DNA of 60,353 nucleotides, taken from the NCBI RefSeq assembly GCF_902859895.1, contig NZ_CADIKM010000030.1, positions 1-60,353 of the forward strand, given 5' to 3'. Under the pieces are notes generated by a model that was not told the DNA's origin, did not search any database, and saw nothing but the letters and a program-made list of their open reading frames with translations. The DNA comes from Pararobbsia alpina. Lineage in GTDB: Bacteria > Pseudomonadota > Gammaproteobacteria > Burkholderiales > Burkholderiaceae. Made by a program: the position numbers and the translations under genes. Positions 15,677-23,601 of the stretch are shown in pieces (the stretch's first letter is position 1; every line of letters starts with the position of its first letter).

Positions 15677-18154
15677 TCAATCGCCGTAGGGTATCCAGAT
15701 GTTCTTGACCTGGCTGGCCTGCCGCAGGAACACGAGGCCCTCCGCGTCGGGTGTGGTCCAGTCGAGTTCGCGGCCATGGTCGACGAACGTGCGCTTCAGA
15801 TTGCCGATCGATGCGCGTTCGACGTCGGCCGATTGCCCGGCGTCGCCGAAGCTCCAGACCGCATCGACGTCGTCGTGGGAGGCGAGGACGCCAACCAGCG
15901 TCCGCGGATCGCCCGTCACGATATTGACGACACCCGGCGGCACATCGGAAGTTTCGATAACCTGATAGAAGTCCGTTGCCATCAGCGGACACGCCCGGCT
16001 GGGCACGATCACGACGCGGTTGCCGAGTGCGATGGCCGGCGCGAGCAGCGAGATGAACGACAGCAGCGGCTGTTCGTCGGGGCAGCCGATACCGATCACC
16101 CCGAGCGGCTCGTTCATCGCAAGTGCGACGCCGCGTAACGGCGGCTGGTGAATCGCCCCTTCGAATTTGTCCGCCCATGCGGCATAGGTAAACAGGCGGT
16201 CGATCGAATGTTCGACTTCGGCGGTGGCATCCGTCTCTGACATGCCGGTGCGCTCAACGAGTTGGCGAGCGAACTCGGTTGCGCGGACCGCGAGATTCTC
16301 CGCGAGAAAGAACAGCACCTGCGAGCGATTGTGCGGTGTCGCATTCGCCCACTTTTGCGCACCGCGCGCAGCGGCGACCGCATCGCGGATGTCCTTGCGA
16401 TTGCCGTCTCCGACTTCACCGAGGCGCTCACCGGCAGGAGACAACACGACGGTGGAGTTGCCGCCGTCAGGCCGTGTCTGCTTGCCGCCGATAAAGAGCT
16501 TCGCGGTGCGATCGATGAATAGCGGGGTGCCCACATTGCGCGTGGCGAGCGACAGATCGCCTTCGCCATCGCCCTGCGCCACATCGATTGCCACATGACC
16601 GGCCTGCGAAGTGCTGCTTGTTTCATCACCGCCGGCCGGCACCGAAACTTTTGCGCGCGTCTGCGTTCGGGGTTTGAACGCCGTCCAGGCGCGCGGCTTC
16701 AGGTATTCATAGGCACCTTCGCGGCCGCCTTCGCGGCCGAAGCCCGACTCGCGGTAGCCGCCGAAACCCACGCTCGCGTCAAAAAGATTGGTCGCATTGA
16801 TCCAGACGACACCCGAGGCGAGCCGGGGGGCGATATCGAGCGCACGGCCTATCGTTTCAGTCCAGACGCTCGCCGCGAGTCCATAGCGGGTATGGTTGGC
16901 CAGCGCGACCGCCTCGTCGGGCGTGCGAAACGTCATCGTGACGAGTACCGGCCCGAAGATTTCTTCCTGTGCGAGCACCGAGGCCGGCGATACCCCGGTG
17001 ATCAGGGTGGGCGGAAAATAGCTGCCGTCCTTCGGCAGCCTGAGCGTTGCCGGTTGCCAGACCGCGCAGCCTTCTTCGACGCCGCGCTCGACGAGCGTCG
17101 TGATCCGCTCAAGCTGGATCGGATCGATGATCGCGCCGATGTCGATGCCTTTGTCGAGCGAAGTGCCGACACGCAGGGTCTCCATGCGTCGCCGGAGCTT
17201 GTCGACAAAACGCTGCTCAATACCCTCGTGAACAAGCAGCCGCGAACCCGCGCAGCAGACCTGCCCCTGATTGAACCAGATCGCGTCGACGACACCTTCG
17301 GCCGCGCTGTCGAGGTCGGCATCATCGAAGACGATGAATGGCGACTTGCCGCCGAGTTCGAGCGTCAGCGACTTGCCGGTGCCGGCGGTGGTCTTGCGGA
17401 TCAGCCTGCCGACTTCGGTCGAACCTGTGAACGCAATCTTGTCGACGCCCGCATGTTCGACGAGTGCGGCGCCTGTCGTACCGTCGCCGGTCACGACATT
17501 GAGCACGCCCTTGGGCAGCCCGGCACGATCGGCGAGTTCGGCGAACAGCAGGGCAGTCAGCGGTGTGAATTCAGCCGGCTTCAACACGACGCAGTTGCCG
17601 AGTGCGAGCGCCGGCGCGATTTTCCATGCGAGCATCAACAAAGGGAAGTTCCACGGCACGATCTGGCCGACCACGCCGAGCGGTGCCCAGTCGGGGAACT
17701 CGGATTCCTGGAGCTGAGCCCAGCCGGCGTAGTAGAGCAGATGGCGTGCGACGAGCGGGATATCGATATCGCGCGACTCCCGGATCGGCTTGCCGTTGTC
17801 GAGCGATTCGAGGACGGCGAACAGGCGGCTGTGCCGCTGCACCATGCGTGCGAGCGCATAGAGATGTTTTGCGCGCCCATGGCCGCCCAATCGATACCAG
17901 GCCGGTTGTGCGGCGCGGGCCGCGCTGACCGCGCGGTCGACATCGGCAGCGCTGCCTTGGGCGATACGGGCGAGCATCCGGCCATTCGCGGGTTCCTGTG
18001 TTTCGAAGCTGGCGGCGTCGGAGAAGGGCGACCAGGCGCCGCCGATGAAGTGACCGAAGCGCGCGTTGTGTTCGGCAAGCCACGCGCGCGCGGCCTTGTC
18101 GTCTTCCGGGGCGGGACCGTAATCCATCGAAGAAAAGTACTCGGCTATGCTCAT
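15677..18154 (-). CDS. ALDH16-type double-domain aldehyde dehydrogenase
   Basis: 825 residues from the ATG at 18154 (MSIAEYFSSMDYGPAPED); an ATG at 18223 would add 23 residues and overlap deoC. The N-terminal 490 residues form a complete ALDH domain: PWNFPLLMLAWK, FTGSTEVG, TLELGGKSPF (general base Glu) and the nucleophile in NQGQVCCAG. A second ALDH-like domain begins near KLFIGGKQTRPDG. It keeps the fold (GVIGIGCPDEQPLLSFISL, GVVNIVTGDPRTL) but has no cysteine at the active position and ends early. This arrangement is that of bacterial ALDH16. Directly after deoC it is well placed to oxidise acetaldehyde released by the aldolase; the substrate is inferred. Confidence 0.88.
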   Translation of the reverse strand: MSIAEYFSSMDYGPAPEDDKAARAWLAEHNARFGHFIGGAWSPFSDAASFETQEPANGRMLARIAQGSAADVDRAVSAARAAQPAWYRLGGHGRAKHLYALARMVQRHSRLFAVLESLDNGKPIRESRDIDIPLVARHLLYYAGWAQLQESEFPDWAPLGVVGQIVPWNFPLLMLAWKIAPALALGNCVVLKPAEFTPLTALLFAELADRAGLPKGVLNVVTGDGTTGAALVEHAGVDKIAFTGSTEVGRLIRKTTAGTGKSLTLELGGKSPFIVFDDADLDSAAEGVVDAIWFNQGQVCCAGSRLLVHEGIEQRFVDKLRRRMETLRVGTSLDKGIDIGAIIDPIQLERITTLVERGVEEGCAVWQPATLRLPKDGSYFPPTLITGVSPASVLAQEEIFGPVLVTMTFRTPDEAVALANHTRYGLAASVWTETIGRALDIAPRLASGVVWINATNLFDASVGFGGYRESGFGREGGREGAYEYLKPRAWTAFKPRTQTRAKVSVPAGGDETSSTSQAGHVAIDVAQGDGEGDLSLATRNVGTPLFIDRTAKLFIGGKQTRPDGGNSTVVLSPAGERLGEVGDGNRKDIRDAVAAARGAQKWANATPHNRSQVLFFLAENLAVRATEFARQLVERTGMSETDATAEVEHSIDRLFTYAAWADKFEGAIHQPPLRGVALAMNEPLGVIGIGCPDEQPLLSFISLLAPAIALGNRVVIVPSRACPLMATDFYQVIETSDVPPGVVNIVTGDPRTLVGVLASHDDVDAVWSFGDAGQSADVERASIGNLKRTFVDHGRELDWTTPDAEGLVFLRQASQVKNIWIPYGD

Positions 18155-18176
18155 GGGGCTTGTGCTCAGGGGCGCG

Positions 18177-19214
18177 CTACGCAAGGGGATGGCGGTGGAA
18201 GGCTGAATAACGGCCGCTTGCATGATGTTCGAGTTGGCGTTCGATATCCGCGAGCAGGCTCGACGCGCCGATCCGGAAAAGATCCGGCTCGAGCCAGCGG
18301 CGCCCGAGTTCCTCCTTCATGAGGATCAGGTAGTTCAGCACGCTCTTTGCGGTCGATACGCCGCCCGCCGGTTTGAAGCCCACTCGCCAGCCCGTGCGTT
18401 CGTGATAGTCACGGATGGCGCGGACCATGACGAGCGAGACGGCGAGCGTCGCGTTGACGCCTTCCTTGCCGGTCGAGGTCTTGATGAAATCGGCGCCGGC
18501 CATCATGCAGACCATCGAGGCGCGCGCGATGTTCGAGAGCGTCTGGATATCGCCGGTCGCCAGGATGGCCTTGAGATGCGCGTTCCCGCAGGCTTTGCGG
18601 AAATCGCGGACTTCGTCATAGAGCGCTTGCCAGTTACCCGTGAGCACGTGCTCGCGCGTCACGACGATATCGATCTCCTCGGCACCATCGGCAACTGACG
18701 CGGCGATTTCGTTCAGCTTGAATTCATGTGGAATGAGGCCGGCGGGGAAGCCTGTCGAGACCGCGGCAACGGGGATGCCGCTACCGGCGAGTGCATCGAC
18801 GGCGGTTGCGACAAAGCGGTGATAGACGCAGACCGCACCGGTGTGCAGCGAGGGACTGGCTGACGGCGTACCGCTATCGATGCCCAATGCATCCAGCAGG
18901 TCGGCCCGCACGGGCTGGCGGGCTTTCGCACAGAGTCGCCGCACGCGGCCGGCCGTGTCGTCGCCGCTCAACGTGGTGAGGTCGATGCAGGTCACGGCCT
19001 TGAGCAGCCACGCGGCCTGCGCATCTTTCTTGACCGAACGGCGCGCACCGAGCGTCGCGACGCGCCGCTCGACTGCGCTCAAATTCACGCGTAGCGCATC
19101 GAACCAGGACGCGTCGAACGATACGCCCGGATTGCGGACGAGCGGCTGATCGGCCGCGGACCGCATCGGCAGGATGTTCGACGTTGTGCTGTCGAGAACA
19201 GATGAGTCAGTCAT
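18177..19214 (-). CDS. deoC: Deoxyribose-phosphate aldolase
   Basis: 345 residues from the ATG at 19214. It cleaves 2-deoxyribose-5-phosphate to glyceraldehyde-3-phosphate and acetaldehyde. The class I aldolase residues are visible: Schiff-base lysine in ADFIKTSTGK (about Lys245), the second lysine in GFKPAGGVST and the aspartate in EEIDIVV (about 182). An N-terminal stretch of about 60 residues before the barrel makes it longer than E. coli DeoC (about 260), which is common in the long bacterial form. It is the first gene of the operon, and DeoR-like boxes lie 30-90 bp upstream of its start. Confidence 0.94.
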   Translation of the reverse strand: MTDSSVLDSTTSNILPMRSAADQPLVRNPGVSFDASWFDALRVNLSAVERRVATLGARRSVKKDAQAAWLLKAVTCIDLTTLSGDDTAGRVRRLCAKARQPVRADLLDALGIDSGTPSASPSLHTGAVCVYHRFVATAVDALAGSGIPVAAVSTGFPAGLIPHEFKLNEIAASVADGAEEIDIVVTREHVLTGNWQALYDEVRDFRKACGNAHLKAILATGDIQTLSNIARASMVCMMAGADFIKTSTGKEGVNATLAVSLVMVRAIRDYHERTGWRVGFKPAGGVSTAKSVLNYLILMKEELGRRWLEPDLFRIGASSLLADIERQLEHHASGRYSAFHRHPLA

Positions 19215-19243
19215 GGAATGGGCGGACTTCAGGTGAGGCAGGG

Positions 19244-19303
19244 TGTTGTGTATGTTACATAGATGTTGAGATTCTAACATCGGGGTTTGTTAGTACTCGA
19301 CCA
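19244..19303. promoter_or_regulatory. Cluster of DeoR-operator-like boxes upstream of deoC
   Basis: Three 16-bp matches to the E. coli DeoR palindrome TGTTAGAATTCTAACA (consensus from memory). 19264-19279 is TGTTGAGATTCTAACA (13/16), 19288-19303 is TGTTAGTACTCGACCA (12/16), and 19244-19259 keeps only the outer bases (9/16). Starts are 20 and 24 bp apart, close to two helical turns. The position just before the operon fits repression. No unambiguous -35/-10 pair was identified. Confidence 0.55.
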
Positions 19304-19477
19304 GGCATGAAAGTTAGAGATTCAGGGAGCTCCGCCGAGGTGAAAGCGCGTTCGAAGGCGCGATCTGACACATTTCCGGGACACATCTCGCCCGAGTCTT
19401 CGCAAAATAGACGTTTGCCTGAGTCCTGGGCGTGGCAGGCGGCGACGCATTGAGCGAGTTATACGAGGTAATGAGCA

Positions 19478-19783
19478 ATGAGCGACAAGCTACTGAACGC
19501 ATTGCATGAAACGGCGCAGGGTCTCTATCGAGCCGGCACGATGGATGCGGTGACGCTGAGGGAATTCGATGCACTATGTCTGCCGCCGATCAAAGACTAC
19601 AGCGCGACCCAGATCAAGCGGCTGCGCCAGCGCATCAAAGCGAGCCAGGCAGTTTTTGCCGCGTGCCTGAACACGAGTGCCTCGACGGTGCAAAAGTGGG
19701 AACAGGGACAGAAGCGCCCGAACGGTCCCTCGTTGAAATTGCTGGATCTGGTGGACCGGAAGGGGCTGGAAGTGCTGTTGTAA
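19478..19783 (+). CDS. Orphan HigA/XRE-type antitoxin-like regulator
   Basis: 101 residues. A Cro/C1-type helix-turn-helix occupies about residues 43-85: IKRLRQRIKASQAVFAACLN then TSASTVQKWEQGQKRPNGPS. The pattern, ending LKLLDLVDRKGLEVLL, is typical of antitoxins of HigBA/RelE-like type II systems in Burkholderiales. In those systems the toxin gene normally lies just upstream, but 19304-19477 holds no toxin frame; only stop-interrupted sequence is present. It may be a solitary regulator or the survivor of a decayed toxin-antitoxin pair. Confidence 0.8.
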   Translation: MSDKLLNALHETAQGLYRAGTMDAVTLREFDALCLPPIKDYSATQIKRLRQRIKASQAVFAACLNTSASTVQKWEQGQKRPNGPSLKLLDLVDRKGLEVLL

Positions 19784-19790
19784 TGGCGAA

Positions 19791-19821
19791 AAAAAAGAGC
19801 AGCCTGAGCTGCTCCTTTTTT
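19791..19821. terminator. Bidirectional Rho-independent terminator
   Basis: Perfect stem GAGCAGC / GCTGCTC (19797-19803, 19808-19814) with loop CTGA, flanked by A and T runs. It separates the plus-strand antitoxin-like gene from the minus-strand rpmE2 gene and serves both. Confidence 0.88.
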
Positions 19822-19858
19822 GTGACCGCCCTTGGAGGCGGTCGGCGCCGAAGCGGTA

Positions 19859-20122
19859 TTACTTCGCAGCCTTGCCGGTTGCGCGGGTACCGAACTTCTG
19901 ACGGAACTTCTCGACACGGCCGGCCGTGTCCATGATCTTTTGCGTACCCGTGTAGAACGGATGCGATTCCGACGAGACTTCGATCTTCGCGAGCGGATAT
20001 TGCTTGCCTTCGAATTCGGCAGTTTCGCGGGTGTTGATCGTCGAGCGGGTCACGAACTTGAAGTCGTTCGACACGTCGTGGAACAGCACTTCGCGGTAGT
20101 TCGGGTGAATGCCTTCTTTCAT
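19859..20122 (-). CDS. rpmE2: 50S ribosomal protein L31 type B
   Basis: 87 residues from the ATG at 20122 ([20 protein letters not shown]). Type B block: FVTRSTINT followed by [18 protein letters not shown] and a basic C-terminus. The zinc-binding cysteines of type A L31 are absent. Type B paralogues can replace the zinc form on the ribosome under zinc limitation. The gene stands alone and shares a terminator with the convergent neighbour. Confidence 0.96.
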   Translation of the reverse strand: MKEGIHPNYREVLFHDVSNDFKFVTRSTINTRETAEFEGKQYPLAKIEVSSESHPFYTGTQKIMDTAGRVEKFRQKFGTRATGKAAK

Positions 20123-20319
20123 GATGCGTCCTTGATTGCGAGCGGTAGCCAGCCCACCGTGAAGATCGCCGGCCGTTTTGCCGGTGCGGGAGCCACTTGC
20201 CAAAGTGGGAAAACCGCGATTATGCCAGAGAATCAGTCTGTTGCGAGCGATTTTGAAGAGGCCGGAAGAATTCGTACGGGTGTCCCGCGCCGAATCCGGA
20301 ACTCCCGCTCCAGCCTTCT

Positions 20320-21159
20320 TTAAGCCGGCGGCGTGAACGGAGTCGCCAGCACGCGCGCCGGATCCTGCCGGTAGTACCGTGCAAGCAGGCGGTACAGCTC
20401 GGGATACTCGGATTCGAATTCGCGCGGCGTCACAAACAGCGCTTCACTGCAGACCGCAAAGAATTCCGATGGATGATCGGCCGCATAAGGGTCGATCAGC
20501 GACGTCTCGGCGAACTGCGTCCATCGCCGCTCCGGAATGCCATCCACACGACGGCAGAATCTGTCGTAGGCATTGTCGAAGATGTCCTCCCACTCGCGCG
20601 GACTCAGATCGGGATGCAAACGCCGGATCAGGGGCGGCCGGCCGTCCGCGTCGCCGGCAAGCATATCGATCTTGTGCGCGAATTCGTGAATGACGACGTT
20701 ATAGGCGCCGTGGCCGTCGCTCAACTTTACGTCTTCCCACGAGAGCAGCACCGGGCCACCTTCCCACGCTTCGCCACTCGCATCCTGAACGACCTCGTGA
20801 ACTACACCGTCCTCGTCCTCGACGGTCTTGCGGATCACGAATTCGCCGGGATAGACGATGACGCCAACCCAGCCGCGGTAGAATTCGAGCCCGAGGTTCA
20901 GCACAGGCAGCGCGGCCTGTGCCGCGATGGCTACGCAGATCTCGTCAGTCAGCACGAGTTCATGCGCCGTCGAAAACTGTTTCTGCGAAAGAAAGAGGCT
21001 GCTCAACTCGCGCAGGCGCGCACGCCCGGGGGCGTCGAGCCAGTCGAGAAACGGCAGGCCGGCGAGCGTCTGTTCCCAGAGTACGTCGCCGATCGCATGC
21101 TCGCGCAACGCGCGCTCGCGTTTGCGTGAACCAATCCAGCGGGAGAAAGAGGTCAGCAC
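20320..21159 (-). CDS. mtfA: Zinc-dependent peptidase MtfA
   Basis: 279 residues. The HEFAHK motif (about residues 158-163) is the HExxH zinc site of the M90 family. Downstream [20 protein letters not shown] followed by FAVCSEALF supplies the third-ligand region. Length fits E. coli MtfA (265), which binds the glucose repressor Mlc and has aminopeptidase activity. It is cytosolic, with no signal peptide. It lies 33 bp downstream of the rho stop on the same strand, so it may be co-transcribed. Whether it acts on an Mlc-like partner here is unknown. Confidence 0.93.
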   Translation of the reverse strand: MLTSFSRWIGSRKRERALREHAIGDVLWEQTLAGLPFLDWLDAPGRARLRELSSLFLSQKQFSTAHELVLTDEICVAIAAQAALPVLNLGLEFYRGWVGVIVYPGEFVIRKTVEDEDGVVHEVVQDASGEAWEGGPVLLSWEDVKLSDGHGAYNVVIHEFAHKIDMLAGDADGRPPLIRRLHPDLSPREWEDIFDNAYDRFCRRVDGIPERRWTQFAETSLIDPYAADHPSEFFAVCSEALFVTPREFESEYPELYRLLARYYRQDPARVLATPFTPPA

Positions 21160-21192
21160 GTCGGCACCGCGGTGTGTCCCGATGCGCGGGCT

Positions 21193-22455
21193 TTAGCCGC
21201 CGCGACGCATCAAGTCGAAGAACTCAGAATTACTCTTGGTCTGCTTGACCTTGTCGAGCAGGAATTCCATCGCCTCGATTTCGTCCATGTCGTGGATGAA
21301 CTTGCGCAGTACCCAGATTTTCTGAAGGATGTCCGGCTTGATCAGCAGTTCTTCGCGACGGGTGCCGGACTTGTTCAGATTGATCGACGGGTAGACGCGC
21401 TTCTCGGCAAGACGGCGCTCGAGGTGCACTTCCATGTTGCCGGTGCCCTTGAATTCTTCGTAGATCACGTCGTCCATGCGGCTGCCGGTTTCGATCAGCG
21501 CGGTACCGATGATCGTCAGCGAGCCACCTTCCTCGACGTTACGTGCCGCGCCGAAGAAACGCTTCGGACGTTGCAGCGCATTGGCGTCGACACCACCGGT
21601 CAGCACCTTGCCCGAGGCCGGCACGACCGTGTTGTAGGCACGCGCGAGGCGGGTGATCGAGTCAAGCAGGATGACGACGTCCTGCTTCATTTCGACGAGG
21701 CGCTTGGCTTTCTCGCTGACCATTTCGGCGACCTGGACGTGGCGCGCCGCCGGTTCGTCGAAGGTCGACGCGATGACTTCGCCCGCGACCGAACGCTGCA
21801 TTTCCGTCACTTCCTCAGGACGCTCGTCGATCAGCAGCACGAACAGCGTGACATCCGGGTGATTGGTCTTGATCGCATGCGCGATGTGCTGGAGCATCAC
21901 CGTCTTGCCGGACTTCGGCGAGGCGACGAGCAGGCCGCGCTGGCCCTTGCCGATCGGCGAGATCATGTCGATGATCCGGCTCGTCACGTTTTCCTCGCCG
22001 CGCATCTCGCGCTCGAGAATCAGCGGCTTGTTCGGATGCAGCGGCGTGAGGTTCTCGAACATGATCTTGTGTTTCGAGGCCTCGGGCGCTTCCCGGTTGA
22101 CCTTGTCGACCTTCACGAGCGCGAAGTAGCGTTCGCCGTCTTTCGGCGTGCGCACTTCGCCTTCGATCGTGTCACCTGTGTGCAGGTTGAAACGTCGGAT
22201 CTGCGAGGGACTGATATAGATATCGTCCGTGCTGGCGAGATACGAGGTTTCAGGCGAGCGCAGAAAGCCGAACCCGTCGGGCAGCACTTCAAGCGTGCCG
22301 TCGCCGAATATCGTTTCGCCAGTCTTCGCGCGCTTCTTGAGAATCGCAAACATCAACTCCTGCTTGCGCAGTCGGTTTGCGTTCTCGATCTCGAGACCAT
22401 TGGCCAATTCGATCAACGCGGAAACGTGTTGAGACTTGAGTTCGGATAAATGCAT
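21193..22455 (-). CDS. rho: Transcription termination factor Rho
   Basis: 420 residues from the ATG at 22455 ([20 protein letters not shown]). It is a homohexameric RNA helicase that ends transcription. The N-terminal RNA-binding domain has the RNP-like [14 protein letters not shown]. The ATPase domain has Walker A SPKSGKT, Walker [15 protein letters not shown]-loop [15 protein letters not shown] and R-loop GKGQRG. Length equals that of the E. coli protein (419). It lies directly downstream of trxA, the same order as in E. coli, where Rho limits its own expression in the trxA-rho leader. Confidence 0.98.
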   Translation of the reverse strand: MHLSELKSQHVSALIELANGLEIENANRLRKQELMFAILKKRAKTGETIFGDGTLEVLPDGFGFLRSPETSYLASTDDIYISPSQIRRFNLHTGDTIEGEVRTPKDGERYFALVKVDKVNREAPEASKHKIMFENLTPLHPNKPLILEREMRGEENVTSRIIDMISPIGKGQRGLLVASPKSGKTVMLQHIAHAIKTNHPDVTLFVLLIDERPEEVTEMQRSVAGEVIASTFDEPAARHVQVAEMVSEKAKRLVEMKQDVVILLDSITRLARAYNTVVPASGKVLTGGVDANALQRPKRFFGAARNVEEGGSLTIIGTALIETGSRMDDVIYEEFKGTGNMEVHLERRLAEKRVYPSINLNKSGTRREELLIKPDILQKIWVLRKFIHDMDEIEAMEFLLDKVKQTKSNSEFFDLMRRGG

Positions 22456-22596
22456 GCGGGAATCCCGGAGGGGAGAGATGTGCTGCGAATTGGGAAGGGG
22501 CAGGCGGACGCTCGAAAAAGCGTTCGGAGACGTGTTTGAAAAGGATGGGGCGAATCTTAGCACAGCACGCGCGAGGTTCCGCTACGCCTGCGTGCT

Positions 22597-22626
22597 AGCC
22601 CATGTTGCCGTGTGGCAACATGGGCT
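22597..22626 (-). terminator. Perfect hairpin between trxA and rho
   Basis: Arms AGCCCATGTTGCC and GGCAACATGGGCT (13 bp, no mismatch) with a 4-nt loop, 6 bp after the trxA stop. There is no T-run, so it is not a canonical intrinsic terminator. It could protect the trxA 3' end or form part of the rho leader. Confidence 0.5.
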
Positions 22627-22632
22627 CGATGA

Positions 22633-22959
22633 TCACAGGTGGCTGTCGAGGAAAGCGGCCAGTTGCGACTTGGACAGCGCGCCGACTTTCTGCGCGGCGA
22701 CTGCGCCATTCTTGAAGAGAATCAGCGTCGGAATGCCGCGCACGCCGAACTTCGCCGGGGTCGACTGGTTTTCGTCAACATTCAGCTTGGCGATCTGCAG
22801 GCGGTCCGTATATTCGCTCGCGACTTCATCGAGGATCGGCGCAATCATTTTGCACGGACCGCACCACTCCGCCCAGAAGTCCAACAGGACAGGTTTGTCT
22901 GCCTTGACGACGTCCTGTTCGAACGATGCGTCGCTGATATGCTTGATTTGTTCGCTCAT
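22633..22959 (-). CDS. trxA: Thioredoxin 1
   Basis: 108 residues from the ATG at 22959. The redox centre WCGPC is at residues 32-36, followed by [11 protein letters not shown], and the cis-proline loop is [11 protein letters not shown]. It is a general cytosolic disulphide reductase fed by thioredoxin reductase. Length and sequence are typical. It precedes rho on the same strand. The 440 bp upstream contain no gene. Confidence 0.98.
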   Translation of the reverse strand: MSEQIKHISDASFEQDVVKADKPVLLDFWAEWCGPCKMIAPILDEVASEYTDRLQIAKLNVDENQSTPAKFGVRGIPTLILFKNGAVAAQKVGALSKSQLAAFLDSHL

Positions 22960-23362
22960 TGTCTGATTACCTCGTCGCGCCGGTATCGGGCTGGGTTTCA
23001 CGTGGACGCCACAATACACCAAAACGCTATAAAAATCCGTCGCCTCCGCGGCTGTCCAGGATGGACGGTCATCGAGACCAAACGTCGCCGGGACGGTGTT
23101 CGGCGCCGGGACGGTACCCCGTTGATTCATCTTAGCCCAATTCCTTACAGTCGTGGGAAGGCGGCTCGAGCCGTCGGACCACGTCGCGGGAACGGGCTTC
23201 GAGCGGCCTTGAATTTCCTCGGACGCTCGTTCGAGTCGTCCCGGCTGGCCTGAAAGCGGGCTCCGTCACCTCTGCTTCGCTCCGAAGATGAGGGCAGAGC
23301 GAGGCGAATCAAGAGCTTGCGCGGAAAATTGCCAGGCGCGGCGCGATATCCGTCATTGAGGC
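22960..23362. other. Intergenic region upstream of trxA and ffs
   Basis: About 400 bp between the divergent trxA and ffs genes. Open frames here have no family resemblance. ACAATA at 23011-23016 would be a TATTGT -10 for trxA on the minus strand. Nothing else is supported. Confidence 0.4.
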
Positions 23363-23393
23363 TTGTCGGGCACCGGGCCCCCGGTGTTAGAAT
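23363..23393 (+). promoter_or_regulatory. Predicted promoter of the SRP RNA gene, spacer contains a palindrome
   Basis: TTGTCG at 23363-23368 and TAGAAT at 23388-23393, spacer 19 bp, seven bases before the RNA 5' end. The spacer contains the perfect inverted repeat CACCGGG / CCCGGTG (23371-23386). Confidence 0.45.
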
Positions 23394-23400
23394 GCGCCGT

Positions 23401-23496
23401 GACGGGCCTCCTCGCATGGCGGCGCGGTCAACCTGGTCAGGTCGGGAACGAAGCAGCCACAGCCGTTTTCCACCAGTGCCGAGGGTCAGGCTCGTC
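23401..23496 (+). ncRNA. ffs: Signal recognition particle 4.5S RNA
   Basis: The conserved SRP domain IV core is present: GGTCAGGTCGGGAACGAAGC followed by AGCCA, i.e. the GGAA tetraloop region and the asymmetric loop that bind Ffh. The ends pair perfectly: GACGGGCCT at the 5' side with AGGCTCGTC at the 3' side. This gives a 96-nt molecule, somewhat shorter than the 114 nt of E. coli. The RNA targets nascent membrane proteins with Ffh. Its position directly before dnaX is typical of beta-proteobacteria. Confidence 0.93.
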
Positions 23497-23601
23497 ACCC
23501 CTCTTTCGATCCTCTGGATCACCCTGCGCCAAGCATCCGGCCGCCGCGCTGCCCGCAGGCAGATGGACGGCGGCACCGGTACGACAGACCGAACGATCTC
23601 G

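Noticed and set aside
16595-18322. 575-residue plus-strand open frame opposite the aldehyde dehydrogenase gene
   Set aside because: Its antisense partner is a full ALDH16 protein with intact motifs. The plus-strand product is Arg/Asp-rich with no family resemblance, a usual shadow in GC-rich DNA.
9301-19214. Locus as an AI-2 (lsr) operon
   Set aside because: Binding protein and permeases lean that way, but there is no FGGY kinase LsrK, no SorC-type LsrR and no LsrG. The regulator and its boxes are of DeoR type and the aldolase is a true DeoC.
23145-23576. 143-residue minus-strand frame over the ffs gene
   Set aside because: Arg/Pro-rich frame without homology, overlapping a clear SRP RNA.
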